This document shows positions 24,301 through 35,764 of a DNA stretch of 64,000 bases, piece by piece; within the stretch, counting starts at the first letter, position 1; the number at the start of each line of letters is the position of its first letter. The position numbers were made by a program, and so were the translations under genes. The stretch covers positions 8,308,001-8,372,000 of the forward strand of contig JAULSR010000002.1 of assembly GCA_030512295.1 (NCBI GenBank), given 5' to 3'. The notes below the pieces were generated by a model. That model saw nothing but the letters and a program-made list of their open reading frames with translations, was not told the origin of the DNA and ran no database searches. This stretch comes from Bombardia bombarda. Taxonomy: Eukaryota; Ascomycota; Sordariomycetes; Sordariales; Lasiosphaeriaceae.

Positions 24301-26368
24301 ATATGGTACTGGTATGCGCTATGACTGCATTAGCGACTTTTTGCTTTGCCGGCTGTGGCTGTGGCTACTGGGGTTTGTTTTCCACCTGACATGGAAAAAA
24401 AGCCAAGCAATCAATTGAGACGATCTTCGTCCCGGGCTTGGAAGAATTTGAAAACGAGGAAGCGAAAAAAAAAAAAAAAGGCCATTTGCCTTCTTGAGAC
24501 AAGCTTTTGCCAAGCCGGTGGCGGAAACAGAACGTTGTTTGCCTTTTTCTTCGTCATTGAGACGACCGATCATGACTGAAAAAGGAAAAATATGATACCA
24601 TTTTCCATCTGTCCGCAAGTAATATGTACGAATATAACAGTAATTTCACACGGCTCCCTCGAAGAGTACAAAGTACATACCTCATCTGCAGGCCCAGAAC
24701 AACCATGGAGGGGAAAAGGAAATAGGGGTGTGTGCATTACATACCATGCGGAAATAAGCACACAAATAAGATGCTGCAGGTTATGTTTCTTTTAATCCTC
24801 ATACATGGTTGGGTATGGGTGTGGCATGTATGTGTAGAACTATTGCGGTGTAAGCTGTCAATCAGATCCCGATGGAGGCTTAGCTAGGTGCAACATGGTA
24901 CGTACTATAGCCACCCATCGGCGTTATGGTCCACCCACCCAACCTGGGAAGAAAAGGCGACGAGTGAAAGAAAAGGGCGATGTGATGATGTGTGGACGGG
25001 ATTTGGAAGGGGGTTTGGTTCACTCCAACAGATTTCTGCCACCACTCCGGTTTTTTTTCTTGGCCGACCCGGACAGTTCCTTCACGATCGCTTCCTTCCT
25101 TCCTTCCATCATTGCCCCCTACCTACTCTTATTCGTAATATTGTTTACTGGGACACTATGTGGACAACATGCCTACCTAGGTATCCAACGTTGTAGTTTG
25201 TACCCGAAATGGAAAAGAAAACGGCGGTTTCGGCCTGGGGCGGCTTTGCTAGTCTGACGAGCTAGAAGAGAATTTCAAATGAGAAGAAAATCCAAGTCAG
25301 AAAAAAGCTTCATTAGTCGCCGAAAATATCGGTCTGAATGACGCCTAAAGCTCGGTTACCTAGCCACCTGCAATTTTTGCCTGTCTCCGTCTATGTTTAT
25401 ACAAATTAAAAGGGGGTACAGTACACACATTGGGGTCCACCCCGACGAAAGCCGGAATGCTTCTTGGCCAACAACCGTAAACCAAATACTGGTGTTTCCA
25501 TTCTCAATTTTCTCTTCCTCGCCGGGGTCCTACAATAGCCGATTCAGTCATCTTCAGATCAAGACGGAGGCGAATCATAATATCTCCGAGTGAAGCCAAT
25601 AAGTAAAATGGACACGAAGATTCCGGGTATCTTAACCGGGTGGCATATGTGGAGGATAGGTATGGATGAAATGAATAGACCTGTGCTTGCTCGTCGCTTT
25701 CTCTCTTTTCCCCCTTTTTCTACCCGCAAAAAGGGTATATCACTGGTCATTTAAGTGCCTATGTATTTACTTAAATACAAACAACCCAGCAAAATACGCT
25801 GAGTATCTTGTTTGATAAAATTGTCGACAACTGTTCCTCTTCTTGTTTTATTCCCTCATGTAGGCATATAGAAACATACACATTTGCCATCTCCAAGAAG
25901 GAGTGTTGAAAAGGCATATTTGCGTACATTATCCCAATCTCATACATGCTCATATATACACGTGTCTCTTCAAGAGTAAATATATTGGACATATCTCTCT
26001 TCTCTAACAGTTGCTCACTATATACGCCGTGTTGATGTCGCATAAAGTCCCCTGTGATCACCACCTTGACCGCTTTCACGATGAGTGGTTTCTTCTTGTT
26101 ATTGCACACCATATCCGGTAGATGAATCTTGTTCCTACAAGTTGCAAACTATCACTAGGCGATATCTGACTTGGATCATGTTTACACAGTACTGAGTGAA
26201 TATCTTTTCACCTAGGGTAAGTAGCCATAGTATTGGTCCACTGCTTATCTTCACTCAATTGCTAAAGAATATCAAGCTTCGATAAATCTCGACCAACATA
26301 AACGTAAACGAACTACCGAACAACACAAAACCCAGCCCCATGCATGGTATCGCTTCTTTGCCAATTTC

Positions 26369-26408
<40 letters not shown>

Positions 26409-26409
26409 C
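26369..26409. repeat. compound (CT)n(GT)n microsatellite
   Basis: A CT dinucleotide run passes directly into a GT run, about 230 nt beyond the stop of the CaMKK-type gene. Confidence 0.9.
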
Positions 26410-26635
26410 TTCCCAATACCATCATCTCCCCCAGAAAATAAACAAGAAACTGCAAAATCATAGCCATGCTACATATCAAACAACATGCGCTGATGGATGG
26501 TATCACTTCCTCCCTCCCTCCCTCCCTCCCAATGTCAACAACCCCCTCCTCTCTCACAAAACCTCAACTCTACCTAGGTAACAAGCACAACATTCCACAC
26601 CCTCCCTCCCATCTCATTTCCATCCTCATTCAATT

Positions 26636-29303
26636 TCACTCAGCCCCCGCGGTCCCCTGATCCTGCGCCTTTATCATCGCCTTCGCCACCACCCCCGCAA
26701 ACCCCGTCGGATTCAAATTCGTCCTCTGCCCCGCCCCCGCCCCTGCTGCCGTCCTCGGCGTTGCGCCATCCTCCTTCTGCCCTCCCCCACCTCCATCCCC
26801 CCCAGCCCACACCAACCGACTATTCTCATCTTTACCACCTGTCCTCGGAACAGTCTTGTACCGACTCGTCTCATTCAACTTGGTAAGATACAACAACGTC
26901 CCAGCATCTCCCCCTCCTCGGCTGCTGCCACTGCCACTCTTCCGAGTGCTGCTCGACCTCTTGATGCGCTCGACCTCGTCGTCAAAGGCGCGGTCGTAGA
27001 TGTTGAAGTCGACCGCGGTGGGCGAGTCCGACACGTATTCGGCCGGCGGCTTCTTGCCACCAGAGGAGAATTCGAATTCGTCGTCGTTGCCGCCGGTGCC
27101 GATGCCGAGGTGCAGCGGGGGCCCCATGTCTGTCGGGTCGTGCGCGTGGCCTTTTCCGTGTAACCCGGCGGCGGCGACGTTATCGGCGACGGTGTCGGTG
27201 CTGGTGCTGGTGCCGCGTCTTGTTGTGCGGAGGAAGTTCTCGCGTTCCTTGATGATGCGGGATGCGTGGTCGTCTGTGGATTCGGGCTGCTGCTGTTGTG
27301 CTCGGGGTGTTGCTTCTTGGCTATTACCGGTGGTGTGATCATCGGGACGTGGTGATGATAGTGCTCTGTTCGAGGCCAAGAGGCCTTTGAACTTGCGGAT
27401 TGCCTTGATCTGTTTCTTTTTTGTTAGAAAGGCGGATAGCAACAACAGACTGTCTCCGGGATACGGCATGTAGCTTACTACACAAACCAAATTGCTCATC
27501 TTTCTCGTAAAAGCATGGTTCAGCTCAAGCGCGTTTGGGGCCTCGACAGCATCGGAGCAGTTCTCTTCTGCGCTGAGCAGAGGATCCTCGCCCCCTTTTG
27601 TCACCCACGGATGCTCCTAAGATATTGTTAGAAGTTAACCCTTCCTCTCCCGCCCTCGCGACAAACTCACCCTAAGCTCCGCCATCGTTATCCTCTTCTC
27701 CGGATCCTTCTCCAGCAGTCTGTGCATCAAGTCCACAGACTCCTCCTTCTCGTCATCCGGCAGCTTGGGGTCCTCCGACTTGATCGCCTCGTAGATCTCG
27801 AGCACGCCAGCGCGCTCAAATGGTATCCTGCCGTACCGGAGACAGTACAGCGAGACGCCCATGGACCAGATGTCCGCCGCCTTGCCCGAGATATCGCCAT
27901 GCTTGGCGACGCACAGCTCTGGAGGCAGAAAAGCGGGCGAGCCGGCCGACTTAGCTGTCCTCATGTTGCCGGCCTTCTCAAACATCTCGGAGACGCCAAA
28001 GTCGACAATCTTGAGAACATCGTCGTTCGTGAGCAGCAAGTTGTCTGGCTTGATGTCGCGGTGTACTACACCTTGGCTGTGCACTACCCACCCGGTTACA
28101 TCGTAAGTAAGCCATCCCATTGTCACAAACTGACCATCGTCCGTCCATCCCCAACAGCACCCCAGTGAACAAGAAGAATCAAAAACTCACAATACTCAAT
28201 CCCCAAAATCAAGTCCCTAAACCAACACCGACAATTCTCCTCCGGATACGGATCCGCCGGCTCACCCAGCCCGACCTTCATGATAACCCCCTTCTTGCAC
28301 ATCTCCAGCACCATGTACAGCGAGTCCTCCTCGGGGTCATCCAGCACCTCGATCAGCTGCACCAGATTCTGATGATGCAGCTTCTTCATAATCGCAATCT
28401 CCTCGCGTATGAGGAACAGCGCATCGCTGGCCTCCTTGGCCTTGTGGTCCGACAGCCGCGGGGAGGCGACATCAGGCGCACCGAAGCCGGCGCGATGGGG
28501 GTGGCGTCCCAGCGGGCCGGGCCCTCGACGGAGCGTGTTGGACTGCGCGCGCTTGCGCAGCCGTGACTTGGAGAACTCTTTTACGGCCTATATTTTGTCG
28601 TCGGGACATTGTATCAGCAGGAATACTTCTTGTCGGCCAGCCAGTCTTTCGCTACAACCCTCACTGCCTGCTTGCGGTTGATGTCATGGAACGCACGTAT
28701 TCTTGCCCATACTGGTCTGTGGCCAGATGCACGGCGCCGTAGGAGCCGTGGCCGATCTCCTCCTTGATGACATACTGGTTGATGGCGTGGTGCGAGCGTC
28801 CGTCGGAGTCGTCTTCCATGTATTCGGACCGCGCATTGAGCGTCTCCTATGGCATGTCAGCAGAGCTGAGATCTCAGCGGGTTGACACTACTATATCGCA
28901 CCTTGACCTCGTGGTGTGCAGATGGCGTTCTCTTGTGATGTCTCAGTGGGCTCTTGAATGGCTGCATATTGGCAGGAGCAGAGCTGCAGTCGACTTAATT
29001 AGCACTTCAATTCGTCGCCAGCCTCGTCGCCATCACACCACATGGGGCAGGAAAGACGACATACTGAACAGGCCCGTGGAGGGTGAATCGCTGGTCGGGG
29101 TCGCCATGGAACTCGACAGAGATGCCGGGCGAGGAGGGCAAGTTGGTTGGCGACATGGTTTGGGCACCTGAAGCCATTGCCTCTTGTTCGTCGTCGTCCT
29201 TGTCCCTGTTCATCACACGGGGGCGGAGGGGCAGTGAGAAGGTTGACGGAGTGCGTGGATGATGGGAGCTTGGGGGGGAGCTAGTATCTTCTTGTTCGGC
29301 CAT
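26636..29303 (-). CDS. Ca2+/calmodulin-dependent kinase kinase (CaMKK/Ssp1 type)
   Basis: CaMKK-type kinases phosphorylate the activation loops of CaMKs and of SNF1/AMPK. Seven exons join in frame to 730 residues: 29065-29303, 28902-28983, 28697-28846, 28191-28587, 27671-28083, 27479-27616 and 26636-27409. Visible features are a GHGSYG glycine loop near residue 139, AVKEF lysine near 160, then a roughly 50-residue Arg/Pro-rich insert between the kinase beta3 strand and helix C. That insert is the CaMKK hallmark (RP insert). HRDIKPDN lies near 296, DFGVSEMF near 315, and the activation loop has AGSPAFLPPE. After the domain, a basic amphipathic segment (MSNLVCVIKAIRKFKGLL), split by the intron 27410-27478, is a likely calmodulin-binding or autoinhibitory element. 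A long low-complexity Gly/Ser/Thr tail ends the protein. The gene is divergent from BET5. Confidence 0.88.
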
Positions 29304-30549
29304 CTCTGTTTGACTGTTGGGGGAAAGCAGCCAAGGTTATACCAGCAATATCTAAAGGCGGCTAGTGAATGGCCGGGGTTGTGCTCTCGACGCGGTTGGG
29401 ATCTCACTTGTACCCTGTATGATGATGTGGGGGGACAAGGCTCCGATCGAATTCAGCAGACGCTGTACTTTGAATCACCACGCTGCTACTGCTCCTTGGG
29501 CCATGTTTCGACTGTTGGCTAGGACCTTGACTGGAACCGCTTTGACTTGTTGGGCATGGATGATATGATGTGATGAGGGGGGGCAGAAATCAATCAGCAA
29601 AGATGCAGGATCCTTTTTTCTTCTCTCATCTCTGGGCGGCAATGCTCTCCGTTGTCTGCCTACTTGAGTGCTCGTCATTTGGTACAGGATAGAACTAACC
29701 ACTATTACACTCACCAACCCATGCTCTTCATTCACCCTACAATAGCGAGTAAAGACAAGCCGTATTTCTGCCTAAGAAAGATGTCTCTATGGCTGAAAGA
29801 AGCAAGCTCGCATGTAGCAAGATCCGGATGTGATCATAGGGCAGCCGCAACCCCTCAATTGAAAGACAGCCCACCACCGCCCAGCTTCCAGCTTCCATCA
29901 TCCCCTCCTCCCCACTTGCCAGCTCCCGTCCCCTCCCCTCCCCCCCAGTCTCAATACCCCCCCACTCTGGCTCGGTAAAGCTTTGAGGCTACCCATCCAC
30001 GTCGATCCCGATATCAAAACGCAACAGGGCTTCTTTTTCAATCCTCATCACGCATGTAGTTACACGACTGCGCCAAGCGCGACATCTGCACCGGATCAAG
30101 TGTTATTTTTAGCGATTATCCAATCGACGATCCCGTCTGTGGAAAGGTACCAAATATTTAACGGTGCAAGGTGCCTAGCTTGCCATTGCCGCCTCCCATT
30201 GGTTCATGGTCTAGCGGGTCCATGGGTAGGGAACCTTAGGGGTTGCAGGCATCAGGGGGACATGCAAGCAGCGCCGAACACCTTTGGGACTTCGTAAATG
30301 GAAGCTTTGTAACCATCAAGACGGGGGCCATTTTTAGAACCACGACCCAGAACTACACCACTAACCAACTACCACGAATACCGCGACGAGCGTGACTAGC
30401 AGGCGCTATCGGGGCATCCTACACCACGCGTCCACGGGCAGGGATCGTCACCAGCTCCGCCTTCTCTCTCGCTATCCTCGCGCCGCCGCGCAACACACAC
30501 CCGTGCGACTTTTCCTCCTTCTTAGCCCCAGAGGCCAATTGACGCCACA
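29304..30549. promoter_or_regulatory. divergent intergenic region, CaMKK / BET5
   Basis: This 1.25-kb region separates the starts of the CaMKK-type gene (minus) and BET5 (plus) and must hold both promoters. It contains C-rich tracts around 29896-29965. No coding sequence is seen. Confidence 0.5.
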
Positions 30550-31156
30550 ATGGTCATCTACTCCTTTTACATCTTTGACCGGCATAGTAAGTGTCCTTTC
30601 TCAATCACTATCATTACCACATCAACCCCAACTAACCACCACCAACAGCGGAATGCATCTACTCCAAGAGCTGGCTCCCGCCCTCGGCCGACGGCAGCGC
30701 GCCGCCCCAGTCGAGCGGCGCGGCCGGCTCGATCGCGGACCGCCGCTCGACCCGCCAGGCCGGCGACGACGCCAAGCTCATCTTCGGCACCGTCTTCTCG
30801 CTGCGCAACATGGTGCGCAAGCTCGGCGGCGACGACGACGCCTTCATCAGCTACCGCACCGGCCAGTACAAGCTGCACTTTTACGAGACGGCCAGCAACC
30901 TGCGCATGGTGCTGCTGACCGACACCGCCGCCCCGAGCATGCGCAACGTGCTGCACCAGATTTATATCAACCTGTGGGTTGAATATGGTTAGTGCAGACA
31001 CACAGAAGATGTCTTGATGAGATAGTTGTAGTTGACATGCTCTGTACAACAGTTGTGAAGAATCCGCTGTCGCCCGTCGAGCACAAAGGAGGCGTCGGTG
31101 TCAAGAACGAGCTGTTCGAGCTAGGCTTGGATCAGTTCGTGAGAGGGTTGATGTGA
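30550..31156 (+). CDS. BET5: TRAPP complex subunit Bet5/TRAPPC1
   Basis: Bet5 is a core longin-fold subunit of the TRAPP complexes, which tether ER-derived vesicles and activate the Ypt1/Rab1 GTPase at the Golgi. Exons 30550-30586, 30649-30987 and 31053-31156 join in frame to 159 residues, usual for the family. The N-terminus MVIYSFYIFDRHTECIY is the classic Bet5 start. Further family blocks are LIFGTVFSLRNMVRKL, FISYRTGQYKLHFYETASNL, and the end VKNPLSPVEH with NELFELGLDQFV. A Pro/Ser/Ala-rich loop near residues 22-45 is longer than in yeast, which is common in filamentous fungi. It is convergent with PEX3. Confidence 0.93.
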
Positions 31157-32126
31157 AGCTGGCCAAGCCGCTTAGGCCAGCCAACAGTCGGAAAACAATA
31201 ACGAAAGAGATGGATGATAAACATTGATGGGAGACCGACGCCTATATCGCCTCCCAGGCCGGGGGCAGTGCTAGCTCTGAGCCTGATCACACCCGCCCTA
31301 CCCACACTGCTACTTGTCTGCTTGCTCGCCTGCCCGTCAGTCTGCTAGTACTGCTCTCTAGGGATGTACTGCAGAGGAAGGAAGATCGCTATACCTGCTG
31401 TATTGTTTGGAGGTCCATTACAGCGCAGGGAAGCAAAACGTGTATCTCACGGGACACACGCAACCATAAAACACGAGGGGTCGGAGATAGTAGTAGTCCA
31501 GCGCGTTGACTAAGACTCCGAACTACTGCGTCAGACTGGGAAAGAGGCGGTGCTTGGATAAGTTAGAGCTGAGCCTCACGGATGAGATATGAGACGACGA
31601 CAGTCCAACGCGAGAAACAGCAACGCAGCGACGGGCGGTCGAGTGTTGAGCATGAGCAATGCCAATCTAGCATAGCAGACATGCCGGAACTTCAAAGATG
31701 ATGTACTGGAATAGTTGATGGCAGCTCGGTCTTTTTCCACTGGCTCATTATCGCCAGTAAGAGGGAGGCATAATAATAATACAAAGATAAATTACCCAAA
31801 CATACTACTTTCCTCTTGCTCCCGTGTAGGTAGATCAATCATATATGTATGTGCCTCGCACAGCTTGGAATAAGTATATATGAGGTAGTAACAATAGTAT
31901 ACAAGTCTGTCCGCCGGCCATAATTCATCATAGCCCCCCAAAAAAAGTTCCCATATATATATACCTATGCTCTTTTTCTTTCTTACTATAAATCTTTCTC
32001 AAGACCGACAAAAATCTTTATATAGGCAGACAGGCCACTCTCGCAGTCAAACCCATTCCAATCCAATCGCCTCAATCCTTCCATGCATTACCTTCTTTAT
32101 TTACTTTACTTTTGTAGTTTCTTTCC
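31157..32126. other. convergent intergenic region, BET5 / PEX3
   Basis: This holds the 3' ends of two convergent genes. The sequence becomes AT-rich from about 31760 to 32000, consistent with polyadenylation regions. No other feature is seen. Confidence 0.5.
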
Positions 32127-33906
32127 TCACTTTTGCTGCTGCTCAAACGCCCTTTCCCACGCGCTATCAAAGCTGCTACTCCCCATCCCCGCCGGCGTCG
32201 GCGCATCAACAACCACCATACTAGACTCCCCACCACCACCAGTAGTAGTCTGACTCAGCTGCAAGATGCTCGAATCAACGCCTTTGGCTGCTGTTTGGGG
32301 ATTGACAGGAGCATCAGCCGTCAGTGGCGGTGTCCCCTGCTGCTGCTGCTGCTGCTGCTCATCCTGCGCAATCTCAGCCTGCCAATTACTCGAGTAGACA
32401 ACAGCCGCAAAGCCCTCAAGGTCGCGCACCGACTCCATGGCCTGGAGGTACTCATTCGGCATGCCGTTGCCGATGGCGTGGGCCTGGCGCGTCAGCACGC
32501 TCAGCACCTTGGGCAGCAGCACGGCGCGGTTGTGCACGGCCGGGTCGCGGAGGTCGATGCTGATGCTAGTGCTAGTACTAGCAGGTACGGTAGGGGGCGC
32601 GTCAAAGGCGCCTGCGGTGAGCTTCTTGTCGAGCAGCAGGGAGAAGCCCTCGTCGAGCAGCTCGGTAAAAACATGCGCAAAAACAGGCGACTCGACCAGG
32701 TCCGAGGTCTCATCAAGCAGGCGGCGGAGGGATGTGAGTGACGAGGAGTCTTGTCGTTGCTGTTGCTGGTGGGTATCATCATCATCATCATTGTCCAAGA
32801 TGCCCGACTCGCGCAGGACAAACTCCTCCATATTGGCGGGGGGCAGCACAGACGGCAGCCAGCGGGTGCCGGCGCCGGTGGCGGGCGCGCTGCCCTCGAT
32901 GAGGCGCCGCGCGTCGCGCGTGAGGCGGGCAAAGGTGTCAAAGGTGATGTGGTCGCGGGGGCTGAGGTGGCCAAAGACCTGGCGGACGGCGCCCTCGACG
33001 CGCTGCATGACGTCGACCCAGCCGCGGTTGAGCAGCCACCAGCTGAAGGTGAGGTACTTGCGGTTGATCTCAAAGTCGCTGCCGTAGGCCGGCTCGGGGC
33101 TGTCGTCGTCGTTGTTCTCGAGGTTGATGGTGGTTTGCGCGCCGCCCGTCGCGAGGGAGACGACGCTGGAGAGGTAGCTGCGCCGGCCGAGGAGGTTGAG
33201 CTGTATCCTTGTGAGCATGGCGAGTAGGGCGAGGGTGTATAGCAGGGTGTATGCTCGCGTGATGGCTGTTGTGTCCCACGGTTAGCTTCTTTGGCCGATG
33301 GTAATTGCTTGTACAAGGAGATAAGAACTTACAGCTTATGGTCAGATCATCCCACAGCTGCCGCTTCGACTTGCGCGGCTTCGGGGGTGGTGATGGTTGC
33401 GCTGCACTTTCTTGGGGGGTGTCTGCAGCTTCGCCCGGTGCTCCTACTGTTGCCAGTGGGGATGGGACAGAGAGGCGACTTGTGTGTACGCCGCCGGCCT
33501 CGCTCTGGACGCTGACACTGATGATGCTGCGGCCATCGTCGTCTGTTGCGTTGGTCTCGGATATGCTCGGGGGGCTGGAGGAGCCTATGCTCCGGGCCCT
33601 GGCGGTTGCCGAGCCCTTCATCTGCTGGATCTCATATGTGATCTTCTCCGTGTTCATGGCCTCGAGGATGTTTGTGGTGGCGGTGGGTAGGAGGGCGAGG
33701 ACGGTGAAGGTGCAGTCCTCCTGGTTCTGCTCGAAGCGACGGCGCAGGTTCTCCTTGGCGATGCGGTCGCTGCTCATGCGCTCGCGCGCATCGTTGAGCT
33801 TGCTCAGGACATAGTGAGTGACGACGTAGCCGGCGCCGACGACGCCCAGGCCGATGGCGATGGGGGTTTTGTTGCGGCGAAACCACCGGCGCGTGGCGGC
33901 GAACAT
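32127..33906 (-). CDS. PEX3: peroxisomal biogenesis factor 3
   Basis: Pex3 anchors Pex19 in the peroxisome membrane so that peroxisomal membrane proteins can be inserted. Exons 33333-33906 and 32127-33265 join to 570 residues. The N-terminus has the family pattern: basic residues (MFAATRRWFRRNKTP), then one membrane helix (IAIGLGVVGAGYVVTHYVL), then the LRRRFEQNQEDCTFTVLALLP block. After a Ser/Pro-rich insert comes KRQLWDDLTISSITRAYTLLYTLALL, formed across the intron 33266-33332, then TRIQLNLLGRRSYLSSVVSLA. Low-complexity inserts (poly-D and Q near 32760-32800, Q run near 32345) lengthen it relative to yeast. The upstream in-frame Met at 34098 was not chosen because the conserved N-terminus begins at 33906. 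It is divergent from ATG101. Confidence 0.93.
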
Positions 33907-34763
33907 GGCTTTGCTATATTTCGATCTGGTGTCTAGGGCGATGCACACAAAATCCGATCGCAGAGCATGGAGCGAGCATAAACTTTGATGGCGAGCTAGA
34001 TAGGTGCATGGGCGCTGGGCAGGCATGGAGATTGGAGCCTGGGAACCTCGGCTCGGCCATTCTGATAGGGCTGAGCTACAGTACTTCAGCACCCGCACCT
34101 ATGACCCTAACCCCGTCGTCGTCGTCACAAGCTGCCTGCTCCCTATCGCCCGCTCCAACATTCTATAGGTGTTGACGCAGTCCTGCGAGTAATCGCGGTT
34201 AAGATAAGAATGTCGTTGCACGGGTGAATCAGAGTCAAACCACCTCTCACACATCGGGATGTCCTCCTGGACTTACTGGCTGCATTGACAGGAAACAACA
34301 TGTGGTGCATGCATCTAATACGGGATATGTAATTCTGCAGATGTCGTCTGGGAGGCCTATCCATGGACGGGAATGGCGGGCGTTTGAGCAGCAAGAACAG
34401 GCCGCCGCGCCCGCCAAATTCGGGGGCGGGGCCATCTGTGCAGTGAACACATGGAGTGGGTTTGGGCCTGGGGGCGGCCAGAAATGGAAAGGTCAAAGGT
34501 GTCCACTGCCCGCCGTCCCCCACTGTACCTTACCTATCCACGAACGTCAAAGGAGTGCCCCTCAATTCCATTGTTACCCCTCATCAATCAGCAGCAGCAA
34601 AGCAGCAGCCCGTAGCGCCGCGCCGAACGTATGTCCCGTCAGATGAGAGATAACTCTTCCCAACTCGACTACTTAGTATCATTATTCCCCAACAATTAGA
34701 CGGCGACGACACATACCCCATTTCCAAAGCAGCGTCAGCGCCAGCCAGCGCCGCCATTCGACC
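33907..34763. promoter_or_regulatory. divergent intergenic region, PEX3 / ATG101
   Basis: This 857-bp region lies between the start codons of PEX3 (minus) and ATG101 (plus) and must contain both promoters. An ACCCTAACCCC telobox-like sequence occurs at about 34105. Nothing else coding is seen. Confidence 0.55.
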
Positions 34764-35764
34764 ATGGACGAGCAGGTTGCTCCAGAGTTTATCCTCGAGG
34801 CCTTTGCAGACCCGAAATCGGTGCGCGATGTTGTGCGAGGTAACTTATCCCCTCCCCCTCCATCCCCCACCAAAATCCCAAATCCAAAGCCAAGTTCACA
34901 ATCCCCATCATCTATCACCACCCGTGCCAACCAATGCATATATAGGAATCCTCCACACCATTTTCTTCCTCCGCTTCTTCCCCTCGGTGGCGCCCATGAC
35001 GCGCGACGTGGTCGGCCTGGAGCTCGCCTACGTCCCCGAAGCCGAGATCGAGACGCTGATCGACCAGCGCGTCGCCACCTTGGTGCGCCAGCTCGAGGTC
35101 GAGCGTAACCAGCCGCATGCCCATCCGGGCCCTACCTCGTCCAACGGCAGCGGCCGTGGCCAGGTCCAGGTCCAGTTCTTCGAGAAGCGCCGCCGCAAAG
35201 CCTGGTACAACATGCGAGGCGACGACGAGGTGTGCTGGGAGAGCTGGACAGTCAAGGTGACGGTAGCAGAGCCGAGGACTGAGAGCGGTAAGTTCGTTTC
35301 TTTCACACTCTCTTCCTCCGTCCATGGTCTTCTCCTCCATTGCCCATGGTTGTTGGTCAGGTCAGCAGCAAGTTCGGATCGCGTAAGCGAAAGAAGACAG
35401 TGTTGTGCATGGAATGCAAGGGGAATGACGAAAATAAGCACATCCCCACCTTCCACCTCCAGAAGTTTTGAAACAACAAGAAAAAAGAAAAGAAAAACAC
35501 AAGAGACTCACAAAAAGCAAATGATACACCCCCATCTTAAACACCGCTAATATCCGCCTGTCCCTCCTCTCAGAACGCGCAAAGGTACGTAGAGCAATGG
35601 AGACAACCCTCCATAACACCATCATGAAGTCGGTCACGCTCGCAAACGCCCACAAAGACCACATCCCGCCCATCACCACCACCGATTCCAACCCTTTCCC
35701 CTACCAGATCAACATCAACCACCAAAAGGAGTCGGGCTGGGCCACGAGGATGGGTATCTACTAG
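34764..35764 (+). CDS. ATG101: autophagy-related protein 101 (HORMA domain)
   Basis: Atg101 binds Atg13 and stabilises the Atg1 kinase complex that starts autophagosome formation; it replaces the Atg29/Atg31 arrangement of budding yeast. Exons 34764-34839, 34946-35287 and 35574-35764 join in frame to 202 residues, close to the usual length. The order of family blocks is complete: GILHTIFFLRFFPSVAP, PEAEIETLIDQRVATLVRQLE, VQFFEKRRRKAWY, the WF-finger-like region EVCWESWTVKVTV, ERAKVRRAMETTL, then HIPPITTTDSNPFPYQI and the terminal GWATRMGIY. The second intron is unusually long for this window (286 nt). Confidence 0.94.

Larger units (their letters stand above)
17990..26635. other. 8.6-kb gene-poor interval
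   Basis: I find no protein-coding gene, rRNA or convincing tRNA here. The part next to 17990 should hold the promoter and leader of the HAL4-type kinase; the part next to 26635 holds the 3' UTR of the CaMKK-type gene. It is rich in simple sequence: a G12 run (18366-18377), CT run (18796-18813), GC runs (about 20370 and 24160), A-run (about 24466), CT/GT compound repeat (26369-26409) and CTCC repeat (about 26508-26530). TACCTAGGT-type motifs occur at about 25163 and 26572. A non-coding RNA gene is possible but cannot be shown. Confidence 0.5.

Noticed and set aside
33070..34098. Longer PEX3 start at 34098
   Set aside because: The conserved Pex3 N-terminus with its membrane helix begins at 33906; the extra residues look like untranslated leader, and the 3' part of this frame runs into an intron.
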